Positions 1-8,355 of a DNA stretch of 64,000 nt are shown here, piece by piece. The notes under the pieces are model-generated. The model was not told where the DNA came from. It worked only from the letters and a program-made list of their open reading frames with translations, and did no database searches. Location: the NCBI GenBank assembly GCA_903847975.1, contig CAINFC010000079.1, positions 1 through 64,000 of the forward strand, in the 5' to 3' direction. How positions within the stretch are numbered: position 1 is the stretch's first letter; the number at the start of each line of letters is the position of its first letter. The translations under genes and the position numbers were made by a program. The stretch comes from an uncultured Acidobacteriota bacterium. Its GTDB lineage: Bacteria > Acidobacteriota > UBA6911 > CAINFC01.

Positions 1-24
1 TAGAAAATATGTTTTCATTGAAGA

Positions 25-567
25 ATGAAAGCATTAACCATTTCAGATGCACCCATTATCATCTTAGGTCTCCAAGATGAGATTCGTCGAAACGCCGAAG
101 CCCGGTATGACCACCGCTTGCATGGAGTTCTTCTGGTCGCTCAAGGAATGAATTGCTGTAAAGTGGCTGAGTTTTTAGGGGATTCACCAAGAACAGTGGA
201 ATACTGGGTGCGTCGTTTTGAACAAAAAGGACTTGCCGGCTTACAAGAAGGAGATCGCCCCGGTCGTCCTGGCCGCCTTGACGCGGCGCAAATACAGGAA
301 ACTCAGGCTGCCTTACGAAAGAGGCCATGCGATTTTGAACTGAGCGGGAATTTGTGGGATGGGAAAACATTAGCGGAATATTTCCAGCAAACCTTTGGGA
401 TTACCTTGGGAGCTCGCCAATGTCGTCGGTTTTTTCGCCAATGGGGATTTCGCTTGGTGAAACCTCGACCGCTGATTGCCCGAGCTGACCCCACCCGACA
501 AGCCGCTCATAAAAAAACTCCGGACACTGAATCGCAAACCGGAAGTGGACGTATGGTCATTGGATGA
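25..567 (+). CDS. IS630 transposase, N-terminal (DNA-binding) frame
   Basis: 180 codons. The first part (about residues 15-75) has the AEARYDHRLHGVLLVAQG / VAEFLGDSPRTVEYWVRRF pattern of the IS630 helix-turn-helix DNA-binding region, followed by a second winged-helix-like stretch (LAEYFQQTFGITLGARQ) that normally precedes the catalytic core. The frame runs out shortly after an A7 run at 511-517, where the catalytic frame, displaced by one base, takes over. The product alone would bind ends but lacks the DDE residues. No good ribosome binding site is visible upstream, but only 24 bases are available. Confidence 0.8.
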   Translation: MKALTISDAPIIILGLQDEIRRNAEARYDHRLHGVLLVAQGMNCCKVAEFLGDSPRTVEYWVRRFEQKGLAGLQEGDRPGRPGRLDAAQIQETQAALRKRPCDFELSGNLWDGKTLAEYFQQTFGITLGARQCRRFFRQWGFRLVKPRPLIARADPTRQAAHKKTPDTESQTGSGRMVIG

Positions 568-1069
568 GGTGCATTTTCAACAATATGGTTCCCGTTGTCG
601 AATGTGGGTACCCCCGGAAGACAAAGATCCGGTCCTACGACATCACCCTGGTCGCAAGAGTATTGGGTATTTCGGTGCAGTACGTTTACGGGATGGCATG
701 TTTGTGTATTCACGCGAGCCGCTTCAGTTTAATGGCCAGACATTCTGGGATTTCATGAAAACACTACGCCAACGTAGTCGACGGAAAGGAAAACGGGTTG
801 TGGTTATAACCGACAACGCGAAATACCACCATGCCAAAATGCACAAAGCATGGCGAGACAAGCAACAAGCGGGAGGTTTTAGTCTGGATTATCTTCCGCC
901 ATATAGTCCTGACTTGAATCCTATCGAGCGTGTTTGGAAATTGACGCGTAGGCTTTGCCTTCATGATCAGTATTTCCCGACACTGCAAAGCATATCCGCA
1001 GCTGTGGAAAAGCAATTTGAGCAATGGAAAACGGGTACGGAAACCCTTAGGAAACTCTGTGCCTTGTAG
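476..1069 (+). CDS. IS630 transposase, C-terminal DDE catalytic frame
   Basis: 197 codons, opening at a TTG inside the first frame. The DDE triad is visible: Asp in WSLDEVHF, Asp in ITDNAKYHHAK, and Asp/Glu in LPPYSPDLNPIERVW, all in the order and spacing of IS630 DDE transposases. No internal stop interrupts the catalytic half, so the element may be active if the frames are joined. Joining requires a +1 (or -2) shift, or transcript slippage on A7 (511-517); a simple -1 shift would enter the third, wrong frame. It is therefore either a programmed event or a one-base indel that inactivated a once continuous gene. Confidence 0.85.
   Translation: MPELTPPDKPLIKKLRTLNRKPEVDVWSLDEVHFQQYGSRCRMWVPPEDKDPVLRHHPGRKSIGYFGAVRLRDGMFVYSREPLQFNGQTFWDFMKTLRQRSRRKGKRVVVITDNAKYHHAKMHKAWRDKQQAGGFSLDYLPPYSPDLNPIERVWKLTRRLCLHDQYFPTLQSISAAVEKQFEQWKTGTETLRKLCAL
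511..517 (+). other. A7 run joining the two transposase frames
   Basis: Seven consecutive A lie where the upstream frame reads His-Lys-Lys-Thr and the catalytic frame reads Ile-Lys-Lys-Leu. Removing one A, or adding two, makes one continuous transposase. Homopolymer A runs are known sites of transcriptional slippage or frameshifting in insertion sequences; that this one is used is inference. Confidence 0.5.
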
Positions 1070-1088
1070 TTATCATTCGCAATTATAT

Positions 1089-4000
1089 ATGTCCGCGCGT
1101 ATAAAGAGCACATATACTCTATCGGCCGGCCGGGGAGGTCCGGAGCGAATCCGGCTGCGCTACAACGTTCCCACCCGGGTGGACGAATCGGGGAACCTGC
1201 TGCTGTCCCTTCCCTGTGGGGAGTTGCGCGAAGAACCACCCATCGCCTGGCAGACCATTCAAAACAGGAAAATTCCGGTAGCCATCCGCTTTGCATCGGC
1301 GGGAAAGAATACCGTGGGTTTCGTGGTAAACGAATACAATCCGCAATTTGACCTGATCATCGACCCCATTTTGAAATGGAATACTTATGTAGGAGGCGAA
1401 AGCCGCGACGTGATCAATGCGATCGCCGTGGATCCGGCAGACGGTTCCATTTACGTGGTTGGATCGAGCCTGGCGACCTGGGGCACGCCGGTCCGCGCCC
1501 ACAATACCAGTGGCCTAACCAACAACGACGCTTTTGCCGCCCGCTTTAGTCCCACCACCGGGGGTCTGGTCTGGAACACTTTTCTGGGAGGTTCCGGAGC
1601 CGATACCGGTTTTGGCGTGCTGCTCGACAGCCAGGACAATCTTTATGTCGCCGGCAACAGCGCCGCCACCTGGGGCACGCCGGTTACGCATCATGCCGGC
1701 GGGGACGACATTTTTCTGGCCAAGCTCAACTCCAGCGGCAGTTTGGTCTGGAACACCTTCCAGGGATACATCTATGACGACAACTATACGGCCATGGAAT
1801 TCGGGTTCCAATCCAAGGGAGTTGTCGTCGCCGGTTTCATTGCCGCAGCTACCGGCGGTGCCACCGCGGTGGGCCTGTTCAACACCACGGGAGCCCTTCA
1901 CTGGAGCCACATTCTGACAAGCGGTACCTCCTCGACCAACACGGACCTGACGACCGATTCCCTGGGGTCTATTTACCTGACCGGCTACAGCAGCGCCAGT
2001 TGGGGCAGCCCCTTGAATGCCTTCGCCGGTGGCCGGGACGCCTATGTCGCTAAAATGGACCGTTACGGTACCATACAGTGGAACACTTTCCTGGGAGGCA
2101 GCGGGAACGATTACGGCCGAGCCATCACCCTGGACGGATCCAATACCCCCTACCTGGTAGGAGACAGCGATGCCTCCTGGGGTTTGAAACCGCTCAATGC
2201 CTACAGCGGCGGCAGCGACGGCTTTGTGGTCAAGCTGACCACGGCCGGCGCACGCAGCTGGCATACCTTCCTGGGAGGCATCACCTCCACGGACACGGGG
2301 AAAGACATCATCCTCGACAGCGAAAAAAATATCTATATCCTGGGCGAGAGTTCCGCCACCTGGGGCAGTCCGGTGAATGCCTTCGGTGGCGGCAGCACCG
2401 ATTTCCTGCTGGCCAAATTCACCGCTGCCGGAACAAGGACCTGGCATTCTTTCTACGGTGGGGCTGGCAACGAAACCGGCAAAGCGATCGGGCTTCATTT
2501 TCCTGACCTTTTTTTTGCCGGGTACGGCACGACGCCTCAATGGGGAAGCCCGGTCACCGGTTCCTCCGGCTCAGACGGCCTGCTGGCAAGAATCAATCTG
2601 GGACCCACCATCACCGGCTACTATCCCCCGACTAAAACAGCCGGGGCGGCTGCTTTTGACATTCGGATCGATGGAACCGACTTTACTCCCTCCTCGCAGG
2701 TTCAATGGAACCAAAACCCGCTGACCATTACGACACGGAACGGCGATTGGCAAATTCGTGCAATGGTGCCGGCAGAGTTCATGGCCAGCGGGTTGCTGGC
2801 CAACCTGCGCGTCCACCGCCCCATCCAGGATTGGGACAACAGCTATTCCGCCCCGGTCTTCTTCCCGGTAAATAATCAGCTGCCAACCATCCAAAAAGTG
2901 GAGCCGCCCTACACCGTGGCCGGACAGGCAGAATTCACGGTCACGATTACCGGTACGAATTTTGTTCCTGGAACCATCTGCTCTCCCTCCAATCCCAGCT
3001 CCAATTGCTCCATGGTTCGGTGGATGGGATCCGTCAATCTGGAAACGACGTGGTTAAGCAAAACCAGTCTTCAGGCCAAGTTTAAGAGCACGGATCTCGC
3101 CTCCTACCAATCCAACGCCCTTACCGTTTACAATCCTCCGCCGACCGATCCTGCCGGCGGATTGACTTCCTTTCCCTTTTACTTTGTCATTTTTAATCCG
3201 GCGCCCAGCCTCACCAGCCTTTCCCCGGTCTCTGCCCTTGTAGGAACGCCGGGGTTGGATCTGACGATCAACGGAACCGGATTTTACAGCGGAGCCACCG
3301 TCAAATGGAATACGCAAACTTATTCTACGACCTTTGTTTCCTCCTCCCAGATTCGAGCGACTATTCCGGCTTCGCAGTTCGAAAGTCCCGGAACCGCTAC
3401 CGTTAAAGTGGCCAACCCGGACTCCAACAACTCGGAGTCAAATGCCCTTTCGTTTTCGATCAACAATCCGGAGCCGACAATTACCGGCCTCGATCCGGCC
3501 TTCAAAGCGGCGGGGGATGCGGGATTCAAGCTGACCATCCAGGGCACCGGCTTTGTCCGCGGGGCCGAGGTCATATGGAGGTTCGAATCCACCGAATCCA
3601 CCCGTACTCCCACCTATGGTTCCTCGTCTCGATTGACTATCGATGTATTTTCCTCCGACCTGCTCAGCCCGGGCAATCCAACGGTCCAGGTAGTGAACCC
3701 TACACCCGGGGGAGGCCCCTCCAATACCTTCGAGTTCGCCATCGGAAACCCGATCGCCGTCATTTCCAGCCTGGAGCCGGCTTCAACCAGTAAAGGAGGC
3801 CCCGCTTTTTCCCTCCTTCTCACCGGAACCTATTTCCTGAGCGGATCCATCGTCCGTTGGAACGGGTCGGATCGCTCCACCACTTATATATCGCCAACCA
3901 GGCTGTCGGCGGAGATTTCCGCCACGGACATCGCTTCTGCGGTAGACATCCCAATCATGGTGTGGAATCCCGGCCCGGGCGGCGGCTCTTCGCTGGCCAG

Positions 4001-6149
4001 GACTTTTTCAGTCACCAACCCGGCTCCGGCGATTTCCGAACTGAGCCCCTCCTTTCTTGAAGCCGGAGGGCCAAAACTGAATCTGGTTGTCAAAGGAACC
4101 GACCTGCTTTCGAATTCCGTGGTGAGATGGAACGGATCCGACCGGAATACTACTTTTATTTCCACGACACAGCTTTCTGCGGAAATCCTCGCCTCGGACA
4201 TCGCCGGACCCGGTTCCGCCAACGTCCAGGCGTTCAATCCCACACCGGGAGGAGGGGTGTCCAACAGCCTGGCCATCAATATTTACAATCCGACCCCGAA
4301 AATCACCGGCTTGAACCCGACCACGGCGGTCGCCGGCGGATCTCCTCTCAGTCTGACGGTGAACGGCAGCGGATTTGTGACCGGCTCGGTAGTCCATTGG
4401 AATGGAAGCCTTCGACCGACGAGCTATGTTTCCGGAACGCAGCTGACGGCCGCCATTACCGCCGTGGATATCGGCACACCGGGGACGGCCTCGATTTCCG
4501 TGGTCAATCAGGCCCCCGGCGGAGGCACTTCCAACGAAATGTCCTTGCCAATCGTTAATCCGGTTCCGATCCTCAGCTCCCTCGGTCCCAACTCGGTCAT
4601 GGCCAGGGGGGCAAGCTTTACTTTAACGGTCCAGGGCTCCCTTTTTGTTCCTGGAGCCCAAGTGAATTGGAATGGAGCCGCCCGCGAAACAATCTTTGTT
4701 TCCGCCTCGCAGTTGACCGCATCGATTCTGGGCACGGACATCCGCACCCCGGGCACCGCGGCGATTACGGTGGTTAACCCCACCCCCGGCGGGGGCTCCT
4801 CCGGACCCGTCGATTTTACCATCGGCTCCGTCGGGAAAAAGGCCTGGACCATGATGCTCTATCTGGCCGGGGACAACAATCTGAGCCGGGCTCTATCTAT
4901 GGCGGTTGCCCGTCTGGAAGAACAGTCGATTCAGCCCGACGTAAACGTGGTTGTTCAGATCGACGGCGATAAAAGCATGGATACCCGCCGTTTTCTGGTG
5001 CAAAAAAACGGAGTCTATACTGAAAACTACAACCACTGGGTCAAAGGCGAATTCGATATGGGGGCCGAATCCGTATTGTACCAGTTTGTCGACTGGGCGA
5101 TCCAGGAATATCCCGCGGATCATTACTACCTGGCCATCACCGACCACGGCCGGGGCACTCAGGGGATCGCCTGGGACCAGACCAGCAACAACACTTACCT
5201 GAAGCCCGGCAATATACGCAACGCTCTGGCAACTCTTTTCAGCAGCAGCCAGGAGAAAATCGATGTGCTCCACCTGGACGCCTGCCTGATGGGCATGTTC
5301 GAATTGGCCTATGAATTCCGACAATACGCCAACTACCTGGTCGCCTCGGAAAACCTGGGTTGGTCGGTTTTCGCCTACGATCTTTACGCTCCTTCCGGAA
5401 GCAGGACGGAAAAAGCCGTCGCCTCCCAGGAAAGAGTGCCTTTAACGTACGCTCAGGTTTTTCCATTAGTCAGCCGGGCCACGGCCCCCCGGGACCTGGC
5501 GGTTTCCATCGTCGAAGGCTACTTCAACCACCCTGCGCTGCGCGGCCATCCCAGAACAATTTCAGCGGTCGATTTAAACTGGGCCCAGGATGTTCGCCTG
5601 GCCCTCGACGCCTGGGCCGACGCTATGAAGAACAACCTGGAAACACGCCAGGGGCAAATCACCTTCAAGGATAAAATCTATGACCGCCGGCTGATCACTC
5701 AGAAGTTCGACTCCCGTAACTACGGCACGCTGGACGTCAACGACGAATACGTGGATTTATACGATCTGGCCGACCAGATCGTCAAGGTGACCGACATAGA
5801 GAGCGTCCGGACTGCAGGGCAGGCGCTAATGGACGCCATTTTGCCCATGGTCATTGCGGAGCACCACGAGAGCGGGTATTACAACTGGCAGGGGGAAACT
5901 CCCGGCTACTGGAATCTCAATGAAGCCCATGGGATGTCCCTCTATTTCCCGCCGCGGTCGGGAACCAACACCTACACCAATTACGTAGGCGACCAGATTT
6001 TTCAGATGACCATCGACGGGAATTGGGATGATTTTCTCAGGGCTTACTTCGGGGCTATGAATCTGCCGGTTGATACTGCCGTGGATCCGACGCAGCCGCC
6101 GTTGCTGGTCCCACTGTTCGAAGTTTACCTGCCACTGATCCTGAAATGA
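1089..6149 (+). CDS. Secreted SBBP-propeller / IPT-TIG / clostripain-like (C11) protein, 5' end cut off by the IS
   Basis: About 1686 residues from the ATG at 1089; the frame stays open back to 963, inside the IS. From about 1125 the protein resembles the C-terminal part of the N-terminal domain that precedes SBBP repeats (IRLRYN ... FDLIIDPILKWNTYVGG). Seven SBBP-type repeats with FLGGSGxDxG...LYVAG signatures follow (about 1380-2590), then eight IPT/TIG Ig-like domains, most ending GGGxSN (about 2600-4820). A peptidase C11 domain comes next: KKAWTMMLYLAGDNN, catalytic His in DHGRG (codon 5145) and Cys in DACLMG (codon 5283). The last residues are VYLPLILK. The secretion signal and roughly the first 100+ residues are missing, so although the protease dyad is intact the protein is probably not exported. 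Role before disruption: cell-surface or extracellular cysteine protease with a long adhesin-like stalk. Confidence 0.8.
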   Translation: MSARIKSTYTLSAGRGGPERIRLRYNVPTRVDESGNLLLSLPCGELREEPPIAWQTIQNRKIPVAIRFASAGKNTVGFVVNEYNPQFDLIIDPILKWNTYVGGESRDVINAIAVDPADGSIYVVGSSLATWGTPVRAHNTSGLTNNDAFAARFSPTTGGLVWNTFLGGSGADTGFGVLLDSQDNLYVAGNSAATWGTPVTHHAGGDDIFLAKLNSSGSLVWNTFQGYIYDDNYTAMEFGFQSKGVVVAGFIAAATGGATAVGLFNTTGALHWSHILTSGTSSTNTDLTTDSLGSIYLTGYSSASWGSPLNAFAGGRDAYVAKMDRYGTIQWNTFLGGSGNDYGRAITLDGSNTPYLVGDSDASWGLKPLNAYSGGSDGFVVKLTTAGARSWHTFLGGITSTDTGKDIILDSEKNIYILGESSATWGSPVNAFGGGSTDFLLAKFTAAGTRTWHSFYGGAGNETGKAIGLHFPDLFFAGYGTTPQWGSPVTGSSGSDGLLARINLGPTITGYYPPTKTAGAAAFDIRIDGTDFTPSSQVQWNQNPLTITTRNGDWQIRAMVPAEFMASGLLANLRVHRPIQDWDNSYSAPVFFPVNNQLPTIQKVEPPYTVAGQAEFTVTITGTNFVPGTICSPSNPSSNCSMVRWMGSVNLETTWLSKTSLQAKFKSTDLASYQSNALTVYNPPPTDPAGGLTSFPFYFVIFNPAPSLTSLSPVSALVGTPGLDLTINGTGFYSGATVKWNTQTYSTTFVSSSQIRATIPASQFESPGTATVKVANPDSNNSESNALSFSINNPEPTITGLDPAFKAAGDAGFKLTIQGTGFVRGAEVIWRFESTESTRTPTYGSSSRLTIDVFSSDLLSPGNPTVQVVNPTPGGGPSNTFEFAIGNPIAVISSLEPASTSKGGPAFSLLLTGTYFLSGSIVRWNGSDRSTTYISPTRLSAEISATDIASAVDIPIMVWNPGPGGGSSLARTFSVTNPAPAISELSPSFLEAGGPKLNLVVKGTDLLSNSVVRWNGSDRNTTFISTTQLSAEILASDIAGPGSANVQAFNPTPGGGVSNSLAINIYNPTPKITGLNPTTAVAGGSPLSLTVNGSGFVTGSVVHWNGSLRPTSYVSGTQLTAAITAVDIGTPGTASISVVNQAPGGGTSNEMSLPIVNPVPILSSLGPNSVMARGASFTLTVQGSLFVPGAQVNWNGAARETIFVSASQLTASILGTDIRTPGTAAITVVNPTPGGGSSGPVDFTIGSVGKKAWTMMLYLAGDNNLSRALSMAVARLEEQSIQPDVNVVVQIDGDKSMDTRRFLVQKNGVYTENYNHWVKGEFDMGAESVLYQFVDWAIQEYPADHYYLAITDHGRGTQGIAWDQTSNNTYLKPGNIRNALATLFSSSQEKIDVLHLDACLMGMFELAYEFRQYANYLVASENLGWSVFAYDLYAPSGSRTEKAVASQERVPLTYAQVFPLVSRATAPRDLAVSIVEGYFNHPALRGHPRTISAVDLNWAQDVRLALDAWADAMKNNLETRQGQITFKDKIYDRRLITQKFDSRNYGTLDVNDEYVDLYDLADQIVKVTDIESVRTAGQALMDAILPMVIAEHHESGYYNWQGETPGYWNLNEAHGMSLYFPPRSGTNTYTNYVGDQIFQMTIDGNWDDFLRAYFGAMNLPVDTAVDPTQPPLLVPLFEVYLPLILK

Positions 6150-6164
6150 CAGGCGGAGTGCCGA

Positions 6165-7005
6165 TGAGTTTGGTCCGAAAGAATTCCAGGGAGACGGACA
6201 TCCCCGAAAGGCTGCGGGCGGATGGAATGGAGCACCTTTCTGCGCAGCGGCACCGCTGACATCGGATGAAACAAAAAGGTGGATCGCCTGGGATTCGCCG
6301 ATCCTTACGCACGACGGGGGGGTAGCTGCCGATGTCGTCCTGGCCCGTTCGGATGCTGATGGATCCCGGATCTGGCACGCCTCTTTCGGCGGAAACAGTG
6401 CGGATTCTGGTCCGGGCATCGACATCAGCCGCAATGCCATTTATCGGGCGGAAAACAGATTCCCATCCTGGCCGTCAACCCCTATTCGCCCTATTCCGAC
6501 AATCTCGATGGTTTTGCCATCAAGTTCCATATCGCCCCGGTGATCTCCTCTCTGGCTCCTTCGTCCAAAACGGCAGGGAACGCGGCTTTCCCCTGATAAT
6601 AAGCGGCTCCGGTTTGAACAAGGGATCAAAAAAGATGGAACGGTACCGATCTGGACGCCCGCTATGTCTCTGTCAACGAGTTTGGCGGTGCCATCCCCAA
6701 AGACAGTTTAGGCACAGGCGCCAATGTGAATTTCACAGTTAACAACCCTGCGCCGGCAGGCGGAACTACCCCCGCCTGACCTTTCTGAACTGCAATCCCA
6801 TTCCAGAGACCACCGGACTGAGCCCCTCATCCCGGTAGGCTAGCACATCCTATTTCCCCACGGCAGTGAATGGAAACAAATTCGTAGAAAGGTTGATGGT
6901 CTGGTGGAACGGTACCAGCTGCCCCGCTACCTGCGTTTCCGGCATCCAGCTGATTGCCGGCATTAACGCCGCGGACCTCGCCAACCCTGGGGCTGCCTCC
7001 ATCAC
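6165..7005 (+). pseudogene. Decayed SBBP / IPT-TIG gene remnant
   Basis: Translation pieces in different frames match the architecture of the gene just upstream. Near 6350-6450 there is an SBBP-like piece (ADGSRIWHASFGGNSADSG). At 6530-6770 an IPT domain can be read by changing frame (SSLAPSSKTAGNAAFPLIIS, GSGLNKGSK, then RYVSVNEFGG and VNNPAPAGG). At 6800-7005 a further IPT domain is seen (VVWWNGT-like, VSGIQLIAGINAADLANPG). Several stops and frame changes interrupt it, so it is not expressible. It looks like a paralogue or duplicated part of the preceding gene in advanced decay. Confidence 0.7.
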
Positions 7006-7497
7006 AAGTCCTTCAAAGGCATCCAATTTCTTTGGCTGTGGACCGAAAAGAAGAATCCCGACTACTGGCGGGAGGAATTGGAGGGCTTTCGTCATCTGGA
7101 TTTGAAGGCCGCTCGGGCCCCGGCGCTGATGGAAAACGTGCGATACATGGGGACTGCCAAATTCCAGGTTGGATGCTGTTAAGACTGGTACTTTGGGGCC
7201 ACCCATAGCCATTGGGCTCCCATGGTGCAGGCCGCACCTTCGCTTCAGGCGCATTTGGACCGCATCGTTACCTTTGCCATACATCAAAGAGCCGTCATCC
7301 GAAGATTTCTCTCCCGGCGTTTCCTGCTTCCTTCCAATCGCGCTAATCGTGCCCGCCGCGGCTGAACGAACCGACCGGCGACTGCCCTGCAGCGCCTGAT
7401 CGGCCCCCCCCGGGGCCCGACTGCGGGGGAATCCGGTACCGCGTTCCTCTTCCCGCCATGTCACTTTTTTCCCCGGGTTTTCGCATTCCTTTTTTAA
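7006..7497 (+). other. Degenerate coding-like stretch, no intact gene
   Basis: Frame 1 from 7006 reads a plausible protein-like stretch (GIQFLWLWTEKKNPDYW ... FRHLDLKAARAPALMENV) up to a TAA at 7180-7182, and stays open again afterwards to about 7365. I do not recognise it, and it follows the decayed IPT gene in a different frame. A long minus-strand frame here is the antisense shadow of the next gene. A short inverted repeat, ATGGCC/GGCCAT, lies at 7498-7515 just before the next gene. The stretch is probably further debris of a decayed locus. Confidence 0.4.
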
Positions 7498-7530
7498 ATG
7501 GCCAGGGATGGCCATCGGAGGGAAAGGCTC

Positions 7531-8337
7531 ATGAAAAGGAATGGAAAGCGCGGAATCCGTACGATAATGGCGGTCATCCTTTGCGTAACAGCAACCCAAG
7601 TCCGTGCGGGCGGCATCCGCACGGACCGTCTGACCGGGGATCAGCGGCTGGTGTGGCAGGCGATTCTGGATGTGGTGGAGGCCCGGAATCCGGAGGGTCA
7701 GCCGCTGCACCCGGAGCTGGTTCGTCTCTGGGAGGAGGTGGCCCGAAGCCCGCATATCCTCTATATTGAAATGCCCAGGGACTACGAGAAATGGCAATAC
7801 TGGGGGGCTCAGTTCCTGATGGAGCCCTCCAAGGGCGAAGTCGGTCCGTCCCGGGTTGGAGTCATCCGTCTTAATCCCGACCGCATCGACCGGGATCCGG
7901 TTCGCGAAGAAGGGCGCCGGCAAAACGGACTGCTTCCCTTCGAAAAGTTAAAAGCCGGAACTCTTCGCTATGTGGAAGTCATGAGCCACGAGCTGGCGCA
8001 TGCCCTGCAGATTCTCTCCCACCCGGAATATGAGCGTATGGTCGAGGAGCTCGATCGGGAGAGCGACCTTCTGAGCCGTTTGCTGAAGGGGAAGAGAGGG
8101 AAGTCCTTTCCCCGGGAATTCCGGGAGCGCCGGATGCGTGTTCAGTCGCTTACCCGACAGATTGAATCGGCGGCGGAGGAAGCGGAAGCCAAAGTCTGGC
8201 GGGAGCTGGTCCGGGGGCAGGACCGCCCGGCCCATCGCCCGGCTTCTTCCATTTCCCCGATCCTCGCGCCTTCCCGGGAAGAAAAAGATCTCACCGGAAG
8301 ACAGGAGGGGTCGGCAGAAAAGCGAGCGGGAGGCTGA
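7531..8337 (+). CDS. Secreted HExxH putative zinc metallopeptidase-like protein
   Basis: 268 residues starting at ATG 7531, chosen because GGAGGG lies about 8 bases upstream and the start gives a clean signal peptide (basic MKRNGKRGIR, hydrophobic TIMAVILCVTATQV, then RAGG). A longer frame opens at 7498 but would bury the signal. The motif SHELAHALQ at about residues 152-160 contains HExxH (His153, Glu154, His157), the zinc-binding signature of many metallopeptidases. The C-terminal third is charged and helical (RQIESAAEEAEAKVWRELV), possibly supplying a third ligand Glu. No known family is recognised, so protease activity is inferred from the motif alone. It stands alone, convergent with the kinase gene 18 bases downstream. 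Confidence 0.7.
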   Translation: MKRNGKRGIRTIMAVILCVTATQVRAGGIRTDRLTGDQRLVWQAILDVVEARNPEGQPLHPELVRLWEEVARSPHILYIEMPRDYEKWQYWGAQFLMEPSKGEVGPSRVGVIRLNPDRIDRDPVREEGRRQNGLLPFEKLKAGTLRYVEVMSHELAHALQILSHPEYERMVEELDRESDLLSRLLKGKRGKSFPREFRERRMRVQSLTRQIESAAEEAEAKVWRELVRGQDRPAHRPASSISPILAPSREEKDLTGRQEGSAEKRAGG

Positions 8338-8355
8338 CGGGGCGTCCCGCGGCTG

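Larger units (their letters stand above)
1..1100 (+). mobile_element. IS630-family insertion sequence
   Basis: The element is recognised from its two overlapping transposase frames, an N-terminal helix-turn-helix part and a C-terminal DDE part ending in the family motif DLNPIE. Its left end is at or just beyond the window edge, because only 24 bases precede the first ATG. The right end must lie between the stop at 1069 and about 1125, where clear homology of the neighbouring SBBP-type protein resumes. I could not find perfect terminal inverted repeats; ATTG and GAATGA blocks occur near both ends (17-27, and inverted near 1075-1085) but this is weak. Local GC is visibly lower than in the flanking genes, which fits a recent arrival. 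Boundaries are approximate. Confidence 0.8.

Noticed and set aside
6850-7923. A 357-residue minus-strand frame crossing the decayed IPT region and the HExxH gene
   Set aside because: It covers the start of a gene with clear signal peptide and ribosome binding site, and shows no family match.
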